Positions 37,245 through 50,060 of a stretch of 64,000 nucleotides of DNA are shown here, piece by piece. The notes beneath the pieces were generated by a model. It worked only from the letters and a program-made list of their open reading frames with translations, had not been told where the DNA came from and did no database searches. The translations under genes and the position numbers were made by a program. This stretch comes from Zonotrichia leucophrys gambelii (lineage: Eukaryota; Chordata; Aves; Passeriformes; Passerellidae), in contig NC_088173.1 of assembly GCF_028769735.1 (NCBI RefSeq), positions 14,944,038 to 15,008,037 on the forward strand. The letters run 5' to 3'. Numbering within the stretch: position 1 is the stretch's first letter; every line of letters starts with the position of its first letter.

Positions 37245-40200
37245 AAGTTCTTATACTGCTACATGCAGATCTAAGGGTTAAATAGATCTACAGTTGTTAC
37301 TGCAAAGTTAACTGGCTAGCATGTTTTATATCAAACATGACACACAGTATCCTTGATATTTACAGCATAGTATTGACTTAGCAGCATTGTACATTTTTTC
37401 TTTCTATTCTAATTGTCTGGCAAGCAATGCATAGGAGCAGAACAACAGATTCCCTAATGTTTAATAAAAAAATGCCCAGAGTGTGGCAAACATTGTTTGT
37501 TAATAGGATATGTAGCAAAATACTTGAATACAAATAGCACTTGTATTCAAGTTCCATGTCTAATTATATTTTAGAAGACTTAAAAACATTGACATTTACA
37601 TTCCTTAGTGAGGAATACCCAGTTGAAATTTTACCACAGAAGCTAATGACCCTATTAACTCTAATTTGTTTACTCACCAGTCTGGAACAGTTTCTTCCAC
37701 AGGTACCCCTTTGATGTTCAAAATTAAGCTTCCTAGAGGCTTGAGAAATTAAATGCTAAAGGAGGTCAATTATCCAACAGTTGCCTTAAAGATAAGGACT
37801 GCCCCTCCCACATTGTTTTAAAATGATTTTTTCTGATGAACACAAAAAACCCCATGATTGCTAAACACATGTCAGGCTCTCCCACAGGTTTGCTAGGACA
37901 TAATAGGCAGTTCTAAGTTTGGTCATTTAGGAGAGTGCCTAATTATATCAGGCAATACAAAGACAGAATTTTTTTTATTATACTGAGATTTAATCTTTAA
38001 TCAAAGTGCAAATGTAATTAATTATTATTTCATAGTCTGTATTTTTTGAGTTTTGAATTTACATAATATCTCAAATATGACCTCCAGCAGCTCCTGATTA
38101 ACATGAGCCTCCTGCTATGGCAAGTTTAATTTTTGTATTTATACAGAACATACTTAGTCATAGGCTTACATTTATTATTAAGTAGTTTATTCTACTGTCC
38201 ATAACTACAGTATAGTCCAACCATTGTAGGAACAACCTTAGAAAGAATAATACAGTTTTTTATTTGCAAGGAAATGAAATAAAAAAGGGTCTGTTTTTCA
38301 GCTACATTTTAAAAAAAATTGTGATAGTCAGCTCGGCTTATTTTGCAATTATGACTGTTATCTTTGCAACCATGCACCAAAAGTGATGGGGGCATGGTTT
38401 CAAATCCTGAAGACAGAGGATTTCAGCTTCCTAAGACATTTCCTTGAATGAAGCACTGGGTCCCACTGAATTCTTTACTAACAACAGGACATGAACCCAC
38501 TAATCATTTCTTGCTAGATACAAGAGGTAAAAGCTGGCACCTCATATAAAGACACAGCAACCATTTCCAGAACAGGGCCAATGCTAAGGAAACCCAGCAT
38601 GCTCCTAGCCTCGACAGCTACAGCTGGGGAGGCTATAATGAGTGCAACCCAGACCTTGCTGAATGCCTCTCTGCAGTATGGAGCAGGCTCCTTAACAAGT
38701 CATCAAGGATCTACCACAGCAGAAAACTCCAGCAAGTTTCTGCTGGCATTGAGTCAGAATAAGGTTGCTCATCTAAAGTACAAAGATATGGTATAAATCC
38801 AGTAAAAAATCCCCTGACTAAAACATGCACGTCTAGTCCCCCTTCCGACAGCAAAACCCCTAGATGAATTTAGAAGACAGCAATGCTTTCTCCAGCAAAA
38901 AAATCCCCGTGTTTAAAGAGCCTCAAGAGGTGCCAGATGGCTAGTCCCCTTTCCTATCTTTGCAAAAGAGCATTCAGTATGTTCAGCCTTAATTTGGTTC
39001 AGTTTTCTGGTGGATGGGACAAGTCAGTTCTTCCATCGTATTTTGATGAGAAGAATATTTATCTTCTGACAATATCATGTGTTGGTGGTATGGAGAATCA
39101 CATCACTATCTCTTTTCAAAAGAGTTATGAATCCAAATCCAGCTACAACTAGTGGGTGAATGACGTCCTTCTGAAAATGTTAAGTAAATTCTGGGAAATC
39201 AGGCATGAAAAAGAACTGCAGATAAGGAAACATAAGGCTAAGAGATTCTGAGCAACCCTTCAGCTCTCATACAGCAGCTGGTGGTTGTGAGAAGGAAAAC
39301 GGTTCCCTGTAATATCACAGTGCCATAAGGAATCATGTGGGCTGTATTGGTTCCAACCTAAAGACTGCAGAAACTGACAGGAGCACGTTGCATGGTATTC
39401 CTTCTAATTAAAAACAAAAATTAAAAAGATATATGTTCTTATAATTTTGGTAAAATGCATAGTTGAATGAAAAAGTATTAATAACAAATGGAAGATCTTG
39501 AGGCATGTTTTTTTTGGATTTGAGAGCCAATGATGGTTCCCAAGAGAATGGAATTTTCCACTGAATTAAAAATTTAGTTTTGAATTGTTTACATCTTGGG
39601 ATTTAAGGGAATTTTGGAATACCAAGTTTAAAGGTCTATGAGACCTGTATGTCTTGTGAGAACAATATCTGATAAAAATCTTTAATTATGTGAATTGTAT
39701 AAGTGAAAAAGAATTGAATTTCATGAGTGAAAAAGAACTGCTTCCTTCCTTGTCTTCTTAATAAAGATCACAGTTTAGTTACAAAATTTTATGGCTCTCC
39801 AATATAGTTATCTCAGTTTTTATTGAGCTCCAAACTTACTTGTGTAATGACAATGTGAGCAAAAAAAAGAAATTGTTTTCCTAATTTCACACCAAGTAGG
39901 AGATCAAGTACAACAGCATGTTACTCTGTTGAGAATAGAACCAAAATACCAGGGTAATGTGAGGTGAAGATCACAGAATTTATTTGAAATTCAGTAAATG
40001 TCATTTTCATTCCAGATTGGGTACCTTCTGCTTCTTTAGAAAACCCTGAACTAGGAGTGATTTGAAGTGCGACTATCAGAAATATAAAATCTCTAGGAAA
40101 TTCAATATGTTGTGTTTCCTGCGGCTTAGATTTAGCTCAACAACATCTTTAAATCTTAGTGGTTCTGGAAGCATATTTTATATGCCTACCTGTATGGTAA

Positions 40201-41160
40201 TCTCAAGAATACCAGTGCATAACCTGATAAAATAATATACAGAAAATTTAGCTTTTTCTCTGCAGTTTTGATTTAATTTTTCTTTCTTTCTGTATGAAAG
40301 GAATGGCTTTGTAGCATTCCATCTTTTACTGAAAGTCTTATAACTGAATAGGTTTTTAAATTATTTATAGACTATCTTATAAACTCTGGAATAATATTGA
40401 CTTGTCTGTAATATATAGTAATATTCAGAGAATGGGAAAGTAAACTAATAATTTGCTGAAGAAGTAAAGAAAATCTGCTCTATCCCTTTGCTGGTCTTTT
40501 AAATTTATAATTATCAGACCAGGGACAATTCAAAACTCCACAGTTTCTATAATATACACTTGTTTTCAAGGAAGTTGTGACCATCCTAAACACTTCAGTT
40601 TGATGTCAAGTCCCTAGGAGGATAGTTGTCTTCCCCTCCTCTTCTAAAAGGACAAACATATGTTTTACAACCTTTTTTTGTGTTTCATTTTTCCCTCTTC
40701 AGTAAATAAAATTACTCCACATAAGTTATTCTATAAGATTTCCTGGCATATATGGGCTTAGTAGCATATAGTAGTTTCAAACAGAATTTAATCTGGCCAG
40801 AGATGTTAAAGACAGGAGGAAGGACTGCTGTAGATGAGATGAAAAAAAGAAAACAAATGCCTGCTGCTTAAGGTTCAACAACACACGGAAGATGCTGAGG
40901 TATGGCATTCCTTCTCTGCCTCTGTCTTTACAAGGGAGTCTCTCCTTCAGGAAACCCAGGGGGTAAATATGGAGCATGGCAGGTATAGCCTTGGTGGAAG
41001 AGGATCACTTCAGGCAGTACTTAGGGAAAATGGACAGGGAGCCCTGATGGTATGCACACGAGTGCTGAGAGAGCTGGCAGATATCATTAAGAGACCATTC
41101 TTAATAATCTTTGAATAATCATAGAGATTAAGAGAAGTAAATATCACACCTGTCTTTGAG

Positions 41161-41490
41161 GAGTGCAAGGAGGAGGACCCAAGGAGCTACAGATCAGTCG
41201 GCCTCACCTCATTCCCTGAGGAAGTGATGGAGCACATAACAATGGAAACCACTTCCAGGCACAGGAACAACAAGAACATCTTCAGGATTACTCAGCATGG
41301 TTTCCCCAAAGGGGAAGTCATGCTTGACCAACCTGATAACCTTCCATGACAAAATGACTTGCCTGGTAGGTGAGGGGACAGCAGTGGACATTGTCTTCCT
41401 AGACTTCAGTAAGGCTTTCAGCACTTTCTCCTATAAGATCCTCTTGGAAAGATTGTTGAATTGCGGGCATGAGTCCACAGTGAAGTGGCA
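41161..41490 (+). pseudogene. CR1 reverse-transcriptase fragment (ORF2), frameshifted
   Basis: Remnant of the CR1 ORF2 reverse-transcriptase domain, which in intact elements copies the element's RNA at a nicked target. Conserved blocks are visible: an RSYR(S)VGLTS-like stretch from 41,182, then KGKSCLTNL and VFLDFSKAF in the frame starting at 41,297. The first block is in the frame of position 41,182, while the others are shifted by +1. The shift occurs near 41,300-41,312, where an expanded 'ccccaaagggg' appears. Endonuclease, most of the palm/thumb and the C-terminus are absent. It is part of the CR1 copy and not a host gene. Confidence 0.9.
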
Positions 41491-41529
41491 TTGTTGAGGC
41501 CACCAACTGGCACTGTTGAGGCCACCACT
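41486..41529 (+). repeat. 22-bp tandem pair at the CR1 deletion junction
   Basis: Tggcattgttgaggccaccaac-type units at 41486-41507 and 41508-41529 differ at only a couple of bases. The pair sits at the join between the ORF2 part and the 3' UTR part of the CR1 copy. Confidence 0.85.
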
Positions 41530-44500
41530 GTGTCCAGTTCTGGGCTCCTCGTGAGAGAGACACGGATACAGAGGACAGAAGGGAATGAAAGGCTGCAAAG
41601 ATCAAGGGACTATAACAAATCTCATATGAGGAAGAGCTGAGGGAGTTGCATTAAGGCTCAGGTGGGGATCTCATCAAAGCATATAAATGTCTGATGGGAA
41701 GATACAAAGATGGAGTCAGGCTCTTTCCAGTGATGTACAGTGACAGGACAAGGGACAGTGGGCACAGACAAACATAGGATGCTCTGTCTAAACATAAGGA
41801 AACACTTCTTTGCTCTGAGAGCTGCTGAATGCTAGAACAGGGTACCCAGAAAGGCTGTGGACTCTCCATCCTTGGAGATATTCCAAAGTCAGCTGGACAT
41901 AGTCCTGGACAACTTGCTCAAGGTGGTCCTGCTTGAACAGAGGTTCAGAGAAGATGTTTTCCAGAGGTCCCTCTCAACTTTAACCATTCTGTGATTCTGT
42001 GAAATACATGCCCATTTAGATATTCCAGAACCAAAAATCAGCAGAAGTTCATAATGAAGTGAGCATGTCTGTGTTTATCTGACTCTGGAAACTTCAAAAC
42101 CATAAATACAGAATCAATTGAGAGCACCATGTGTGTGTCTCAGCATGCACCAGCCAGCCAGTAATGTGCTCAGAAAAAACCCCAGCAACCTCACGTGTTC
42201 TGCAAGCCTTATCACAGGAATTTACAACTCTTTCAACACTTTGTTGATGACAGGTTAATAGAAGAATACCTCTATAATGTAACTTTCTTTCTACAACCCC
42301 TGGAAGTATATGGGATGATTCAAAACAGACAATAGTTCTCTTCCTGGTGACAAGATAGGCAGTGATTTAGCTCCTCAAGGTGCTTCACAAGGCTGGAATG
42401 ACTCTCACCTTGAAGAAGAACTAAACTACTGCAAGTTCTGGTAGGCAATATGCAGAAACTATAATAACATTACTAACAGGGAGGTGTGTTACAGAGTTCT
42501 CACCATATGCTGCATGACAGGGCTCCATGGGCACTCTGCTGTCCCTAATCAAAGATCTTCATGGAGCAGTTTGGATTTCTCCCAAACAGAGGGTGTGTAG
42601 GAGAAAGTTGCAAGGTTCTTTACAAGGCAATGACCAGTTTTTCTGTTTTCTAGCATATCTTAGCCAAACAATACTGCTCCTACTTTGTACAATATTTTCT
42701 TTCATAAACTTTCATTGGTCTAAACATGTATTTGTGCACACATGCACATACAAAATCCCACATAAAATCTGCTGAGATTCTCAACAACTAAGAAGCAATA
42801 GGGGCAACACCGTCACAAACTGAAGAAGAACAGTTTTCATTTAAAATTGTCCCAGGTCTCAAATTTTGTCCAAACTCATATTCTGATAGTCTGCCTGAGT
42901 ATTTCCAGCTCTTGTTAATAATTTGCTGTGCTTGGAAACAGAAGCAGACAATGAAAGCACCTTCTTGACCAAAATTATTGCACCACTGCTTTTCATTTGA
43001 ACAAAAAGAAAAAGATGCTGAGATCAAAAGAATAAAATAAAAGGTTAAAAGGAAATGAAACTTGAAAGAAGGAAAGAGAACAGTTAATTGGAGGGTCTGA
43101 TTCAGATGTGTTCTTGCAGTGCTCGCTCTTAATTTACTATCTGCTCCTCATCTCGGCACAGCAGTCTAACAAGAGTTCCACTGCCTCCTCATTTCCCCCC
43201 TGGCTGTGCCCCTATTTCAGACCTGTGCTCAGCGTTACAGTATTCCCCCCAGCTTTTTTCTCCTATATTGAGCTTTGGGACCTTTACACATTCACCATTA
43301 TCCCTGTAATTCTAGGGCACCAGACTAGGATGTCGGCACTGATGGCCTAAGGATTAAAATATTGTATAAGGCAGGTTTCTGACTTCAGCTCTGTGAACTC
43401 AGTGCTAACACTAGGGAGATCCTTACAAAGGCATAAACAAAAGAGACAAATCTACACAAAGAAACTGAGGAAAGGATCTGGCAGGAGGAGGGCAGAAAGA
43501 GCAAACGAAGGTGTTTTAGGCAAGTGCCAGCTGACTTAAAGGTCTCTAAACAAATGAGAAAATTTACAAAGTAAGATTTCAGCTTGTAACTTTATTTAAT
43601 GTCTAAAATTTTAGAATACCAGTAGATAAAGCCAGAGATTTGTTTCACACAGTATAAATTAAAATCTATATTACTGCTTTGCTGAATTACTCAGAATCAG
43701 CATCTTTTGCTTTCAACAATTTCAGGCTTTATAGAGGTATATAGCTACCCACAAAAAGACTTTTTTGCTTTGAAAGACAGCATTGCTGTTTTTTTCAGAT
43801 GTCTCCTTTCCTTAAATAAATAAATTGACAAGGGATGCATTGTCATTTATCCCATATCCTTCTATTTCTGCATGCTTCCAGCTGTCTGCTGTGCTCCTCA
43901 GTTCCAGAGGCTACACAATTAAACCAATACATTCTAAACAACCCAGAATATACTGACCGAAATTGTAGAATATTAGGTTGTTGATGCTGATTTGACTTTG
44001 ACTTCAACTGTATCTTGTTTTTATTGCTATCTTTCCCAAAAAGGTGTGGTAGTAAACTCCTTGACTGCCCTTGATGTCAAAGGTGCTTTGTGACTCAAAA
44101 AGAAGAATATGCTGGCTGCAAGTAAAGTGAGTAAGTAGTGGTTTGACCTTCCTGATATCAGGTGAAGTACATGAAGACAGAGTAAACTGCATGCAACATG
44201 GTAAAAATAGAACAGAAATGTTATAAAATATAGAATAGTGCATTTTTTGTCATAATTCAGATTTCTCTTTGGGAACCATTAGCCAGAAAGTCACCTTTTC
44301 TAACAGGGTAGACACTACGGCATTGTAAAAAAGAATGGTGTAGCAAATCAAGTGTTAAGCATAAAGATTGTTAAGAGCATAAGTAGTGAATTAAATGGCA
44401 AAATAAATAAATGCAATTTCCAATTCTTTAGCAGCCTTTACCCCACAGTCAGCCCTAAAACACCTCACAAAAGACAAAATGCCCTCTTCACTCATGTCCG

Positions 44501-44879
44501 CTGCTGATCAAATTGATTCAGAAAAAGACAATATTTTATCCGTCCTCTTTGGAGTTCAAGTATGAATGGTGAAGCAAAAGAGAGTGAAACTGAGGGAAAC
44601 ATGAAAAGCTTGATTTGTTAGGACCCCTGCTGTCTGAAAAGAGATCAAAGCTCAGGAGGAGGCTGTAAAACAGCCGAATGCACTGCACAGAAACATGGCC
44701 TGTGGCAGCTGCTCTGGGCACGCTCTCACAACACAGGTGTACCTCCAAGTCTGCTCTGCCAGCTGAATCATGGGACCAGGCTACCTCTTCCCCTTCTTCA
44801 TTATTTCAGCTGCAGTCACTGAGGAGATGTGAGCTCCATCCATCACAATGCACAAATTCACAGTGCGCAGATTCAGCAC

Positions 44880-45200
44880 AGGCCTAATTAAAGCTTTTCC
44901 TTTCATTTGTGGAGATAATTAGACTTTCATCTCACCAGGAAGCTTCAGAAAGATCTATTTCTTTCTTCAATAAGAGCTACATCAAACAAAAGCAGATTTT
45001 AATCGTCTTTTCTTTGGGGCATGAGTCAATAATGAAAGATGTCATGGGTAACAAAAATTGTGTGCAGGGGGAAAAAAGGAGGGAAAAGAGACCAAGCTAT
45101 GTTCTTTAATTAACACCATGTTTGCAAACATCATTAATTTCACTCATTAAAATGATTTTTATCTACAACTGATTGTTGATAAAACAATCGATTTGAACAT
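44880..45200. other. Candidate conserved non-coding stretch
   Basis: Repeat-free sequence rich in homeodomain-type cores: 'cctaattaaagc', 'gataattagac', 'tttaattaacacc' and 'cattaatttcac'. This composition is common in vertebrate developmental enhancers, but it is also expected by chance in AT-rich DNA. No alignment was possible here, so the call is tentative. Confidence 0.2.
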
Positions 45201-46962
45201 CTCATCTCTTTCATGCTATGCAGGAACCCATCTGCTCTGCTGCAAAGCAGGAAGAATGCAGACTGTTAAGCAACATGTGAGAACAATAAAAAATGCATAT
45301 GTGTGTGTCAGGGATTTGTGAGGCTCACTGCAGGGCAAGGGCCACCTTTTCTCAGAACATCTATAAAAAATGACTTGGTAGCAGGCCAAAGGACAAAATG
45401 TCACAAAGATCAGAAATGCATAAATAACAAATGAATTAATATGTGCAGCAAGAAAGGTTCCATCTGTGTTGGGATGCATCAGTAAACAGGCTTGGAAAAA
45501 TAAGGATATTTCAGACATGTTTAACACTATATTGTGACCTGCTCTGATGCAGTATTAGAGAAAAGACATGCCGAGCTTACAGCCTTCCCCTTTTTCATCA
45601 GTAGTAGAACAGAAGCGTCTTTTCCTGTTACCTTTCACGCTGATGCGAGGGGAGAGAATTTTTGGCTCCAGGCCCAAGGCACATTATTTATTTATTTAAC
45701 CATTTGACACAGTGCTTCTGTATGGGCTGCCTGATGCGCAGGCTCACAAAGAGGGTGCAGCTGATTGTCTGTGGGAATTGAAGTCTGGCAGTCTAAGGCA
45801 GAAATAAAGCACTCTTCCACCCTAGAGCTTACAGCAATCCCAAAGAAGTGTTAGGCTGATAGCATTAAGGCATTTAGCACAGAGAGAGCTTGTTTAAGTA
45901 TCATTTTAATGAGAATACTTGCTTTGCAGCAGGCACAGAACTGTATTTCATATTGGAAGAAACAGTAGCAGCAAGGATGTACTGGAGCAGTGCAGAGCTC
46001 ACTGACAGTCTGGTTAATGCCTTCCTGGATAGGATAAAGTGTCGTGATTCATCAGAATCAGATCCAAAGTTCCTCTAATAGCAAAACAGCACCGATCCAA
46101 AAGAATAAAGGATTAAATGTGCATTACTGAGCATTCTGCTGCTGTTGTGACCTGCCTAAGAAATTGATGAAATGAAAAGGTTTAATGGAACCTTGTTTAA
46201 AGAAGATCTACGAACATCCTTAAATCTCACAATGTTGATGCTTGATTCATAGTGCCTTTATGCAGTTAGTTCTGGCATATGGCAGTTGTTTGGGAAACCA
46301 AAGTTTGTAGGAGCTTGACAGACATTTCTTCTTGATGCATTGAGCCAGTAAGATCCCTGGTGAGTATCCAGATTCTAACAGAGCTGCACATGTCTATTCT
46401 CATGACTGTAAAATATGGAAGTTTTTCCTGTTTGGGTTCTTTTTTCTCAAGTTCACTCAGTCACTTAAAAATGCTGCAGTTTTCTTCTGTGTATCATACT
46501 TTTATGTTAATATGCTCCCTCCCCCCAGTAAATGAGGACTGTTTTTATATATGCACATGGCACTGAGTTTATCCATTCTGCTAGGATCTAGTAGTTCAAT
46601 GTGCTGAAAAATCTCTTACAGCTCAAGATAGAAGGTTTAACACAGGATTTTCCCAATTCTCCTTGAAGCTCTCAATAAAATACTGAACTTAGCTATGTTT
46701 CAGACAACTACCATATTTTCTCTGTATCCTGGGCCAAGACTTGCTTCCATTTACGTCTTCTTAACCATTTACTTCAATGGAAGTCTATCTATTCCAAGTT
46801 ATAGAGCAGTGAGGAGAAAACTCCAAATAGTAAGTATTTGTTGAAGAATTTACCTTGAAAAAGAAAATGAAAAATGGTGTAGTAGGGAAAAAAAAGAAGA
46901 AAACTTTTGACCAGTTTTTGGGGGTGATATTCACAGATTCACAGCTTCAAGGGAAGATAAGA

Positions 46963-46967
46963 TTTTC

Positions 46968-46998
<31 letters not shown>

Positions 46999-47007
46999 TC
47001 TTTCTTT
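46963..47007 (+). repeat. T-rich tract with 11-nt spaced C
   Basis: A T run interrupted by C at 46978, 46989 and 47000, giving an 11-nt (C T10) unit, with 'cc' at 46967-46968 preceding it. A simple slippage array. Confidence 0.9.
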
Positions 47008-49769
47008 AATGAGCATGTTGCATGCAGAAGGAACAGTGACTCATGGCCAGAACTGTGAAAGACCCAACAGCACTATAACACTTCCATTGTCAAAGTATTA
47101 AAAAACCCCTTTGTCTAAAATGGAATTCTACTTTGGAATGCTTCTGATCTCCCCCATTAGAATATACACGTTTCTGATTCAGTATTTTTCAATAGGAAAC
47201 CATCTTTCCACTCATTCCCAGAAAAGTTAGTTTCTGCAACATAAGTATATTGTGTATATTTAAACAATAAATAAAAGAGGATGCAGCTGATCTACAAAAG
47301 TGAAACCCCCATGAATAGATGAACCCAAACTGATATCTTTGCCAACTAGCTAGATGATACTGCTGAGCTACAAACTGCTAGAGGAAATTAGAGGAAACCT
47401 TCAACCAGATACCACATCGGCTCATCACTTGTAGTTCAGATACTTCACTGGGTAGGTCATGACAGAGGACAGGGATACAAGGTAGGTAAGTGACCTTCCA
47501 GAGGAGAAGGAACAGAAGACAAGCAGAAAAGACTGTTCTCAGTTTTAAGGGCAAACTGGAAATGTACTCCTGCATTGCTTGTCTCCAACTTCAGTAGGCT
47601 GAACTCTCTACTGCAATCAGCTGCAGAGGAGGAGACAGTTGCCACTGCTTCTAATGTTGGGAACAAATATAGAGCGATATTTAGTTTCCAAAGAGCCTGT
47701 CACACTGTCAGTAGGACTGGGACTGAGTGGGCACAAAGCTCTTGCTAATGAATAGGAGGCTGGAGGCAGATGGTATCCAAATGTAAGACAAGTGTCACGA
47801 AATGGTAGAATGGGTGAAAAACTCATTTACACAACCCCTTCCAATCAAAACACTATCCTGCATTTGTGTGTCAAGGGAAATCCATTCCAATTTAACAAAT
47901 ACCTGAAATACTATTGCAGATAGCCCAAGGACTGGACTTTCAGATACTTCTGCCAAGAGGAATACACATATATGTCTGTATTTACATATACACTCAGAAT
48001 AAAACATGGAAATTACAATGTGTTTTTTACTATTGTTTTTGTCTTGAATGAGTTTGGACAACTGACAATTTTCACTTGTTAACTCAAATGTAATATGTAG
48101 GAACATAAAAGCTCAGCAGGTAAAGAATAGGGAATTTGTGAATGCATATTTTGATTGCAGGAACGTCCAAAATATGATTACATTTTTTTCTGCGATTCAC
48201 AAGTGTTATGAGATAAATATTTGATTTCTATAATGGAATTCACAACAATGTTCAGATTATTAATATCTTAAAGGTGTAAAGCTTGACTGATGATGCGGCT
48301 TCTCTTTCTGGCACTTTTTGCATATTCAGTCTCAGAACATGAAGTCCAGACTATGCATTGCGTCTCAGTGTGTGTGTATTCTGTGTGACACCACCACAAA
48401 CTGGTAGTATCTGCTCACCACTGTGTTTAACACACAAGGAATATTTCTGAGTCCAACTACTGTGTTTAACAGGCGGAACATTCCTACATTTAGAAAGAGC
48501 TTCAGGATTACCAAACTTTCTCTCATTTTAAACTTAAAGTAGTCTGAAGTGCATTCCTATCTCTTTTTTAAGAATGTGTCATGCAAAGCTTGATGTGAAG
48601 AGTGTTTAATGGATGAAATTAAAATATGTAATTGATGGCCCATTTATCAACTCCAATTGAGACATAGTTAGAACATCTCATAGTTTATGTGTGTATATCT
48701 CATTCTAAAATACTGAGTTAGAAAGAAAAGCAATACCTAGATGATTAGTAAATTAGATTAATGACTTATATGATAATAATATTTTATGAATGGCTTATTA
48801 GTATTAGAAATGTGTTATGACAAATTTTCACAAAGACTACTATTGTGTAGCACACACTGGCTTGTTCACAAACTTACAAATGAAGTGGGAATGTGCCATT
48901 CTAGATGAATTATTGAGTGATTAAATTGCCTTTGTAAGAGAGTGTCCAAAAGAGCTTTTAGACATCTGTACCACGGTTATATCCAATAGTATAAGTTTTT
49001 ACATGCACATATCAAACTCCTAAATAAGTCTGACATCAATTACCTTACTGTTGGCTTAAAAAAATAACAAGGAAACAAACAAAAAAATACTAAAAAAACA
49101 ACTGACATCAGGCTATCTTGTTTTCAGATTTTCCCACTTCCCTCTACGACAACAAAATGCAATGCTTCAGAATAAAAATATATAAATTACTAGTTATAAA
49201 TCTGTGGGGAAAAAAAGTTTATCTTTTTTACCTCTCATTTAAGCTGTGCTCTATTTCTTTTAGGGCACAACATATAAAAATATTGGGTACATAACTGGTA
49301 CGTGCTTTTTAAGCTCTGAATGGAAGCACACATTTTTAACAGTGTAAAGTTAACCTATCTAAATATCATAACAAAATCCCAATAAAATCCCTCCCAAACC
49401 CCCAAACAAATAAACAGAAACAACAATAAAAACTCCTCATCCAAAACAAAGGTCAACTCAAATAGTCTCAAACACTAGGCAGAAAAGAAATACCCTGAAC
49501 AAACCAGGCTGACTACTAGCTGGCAGAAATCAGACATATTTCCCAGGTGGAGAGCGATGTACAGAAAAAACAATGAAAGGTTTACCTCTTTAATCACACT
49601 TAATTTTTAATGCAGATCTAGAATTCAAAAACAACACTTTTAAAGAACTCTAATCTCATACAGAAGACATTATGTGAGCCTATTTTAAAGCTGAAATTAC
49701 TTTCCTGACTGAAAACTGGAAATTATGATTTTTAGTATCCAAGTGTCAATGAAATGTAAGTGCCCACCA

Positions 49770-50060
49770 GATTGCTGGCCCACCCATAGATTATTAATGC
49801 ACAATTAATCTACTAGGGCAACTGTAGAGTGTCATTTAGCTTCAGAGCCCATAAGTATAAAACAGCAACACACTGTGAAATTAATGGTAACACTTAAAGG
49901 TCCCATTGTTATTAATTCATTTGACATTCACTGTAATCACACTGGTCTTTAATGAATTCATTTGGCATGTGAATATCGCATGTACTTTCAAACGCACTCC
50001 AGTGCAAATCAGTGTTAATTGATGCCCTGAATTGAAATAGTTTTTCTCTCTCTGAAACTT
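49770..50060. other. Candidate conserved non-coding stretch
   Basis: A dense set of TAAT/ATTA cores in repeat-free sequence: 'agattattaatgcacaatta', 'gtgaaattaatgg', 'tgttattaattcattt', 'ctttaatgaattcattt' and 'gtgttaattgatg'. A repeated '(t)gaattcattt(g)' word occurs. This looks like an enhancer-type element bound by homeodomain factors, but the evidence is compositional only. Confidence 0.25.

Larger units (their letters stand above)
31371..40789. other. Gene-free segment with scattered repeats
   Basis: Besides the minisatellite, inverted repeats, minus-strand CR1 and G/T homopolymers listed separately, no gene is recognised. The longest frames (112 codons at 32,249-32,587; 106 at 35,506-35,826) lack motifs. 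38,395-38,880 is somewhat less AT-rich and repeat-free, but I can assign nothing to it. Confidence 0.65.
40790..42002 (+). mobile_element. CR1 LINE, 1.2 kb with internal deletion
   Basis: The largest element here. From about 40,790 to 41,490 it follows the 3' half of CR1 ORF2: a 'gaggatcacttcaggcagta' region, 'gtatgcacacgagtgctgag', 'gacccaaggagctacagatc' and the reverse-transcriptase core near 41,300-41,460. At about 41,490-41,530 it jumps straight to the 3' UTR ('gtgtccagttctgggctcct'), so the rest of ORF2 is missing. The 3' UTR runs to the tail 'attctgtgattctgtga' at 42,002. Frameshifts and stops make it inactive. The 5' truncation near 40,790 is approximate. Confidence 0.94.

Noticed and set aside
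39669..39741. Repeated 'agtgaaaaagaa' words
   Set aside because: Two short A-rich words in AT-rich DNA; likely chance.
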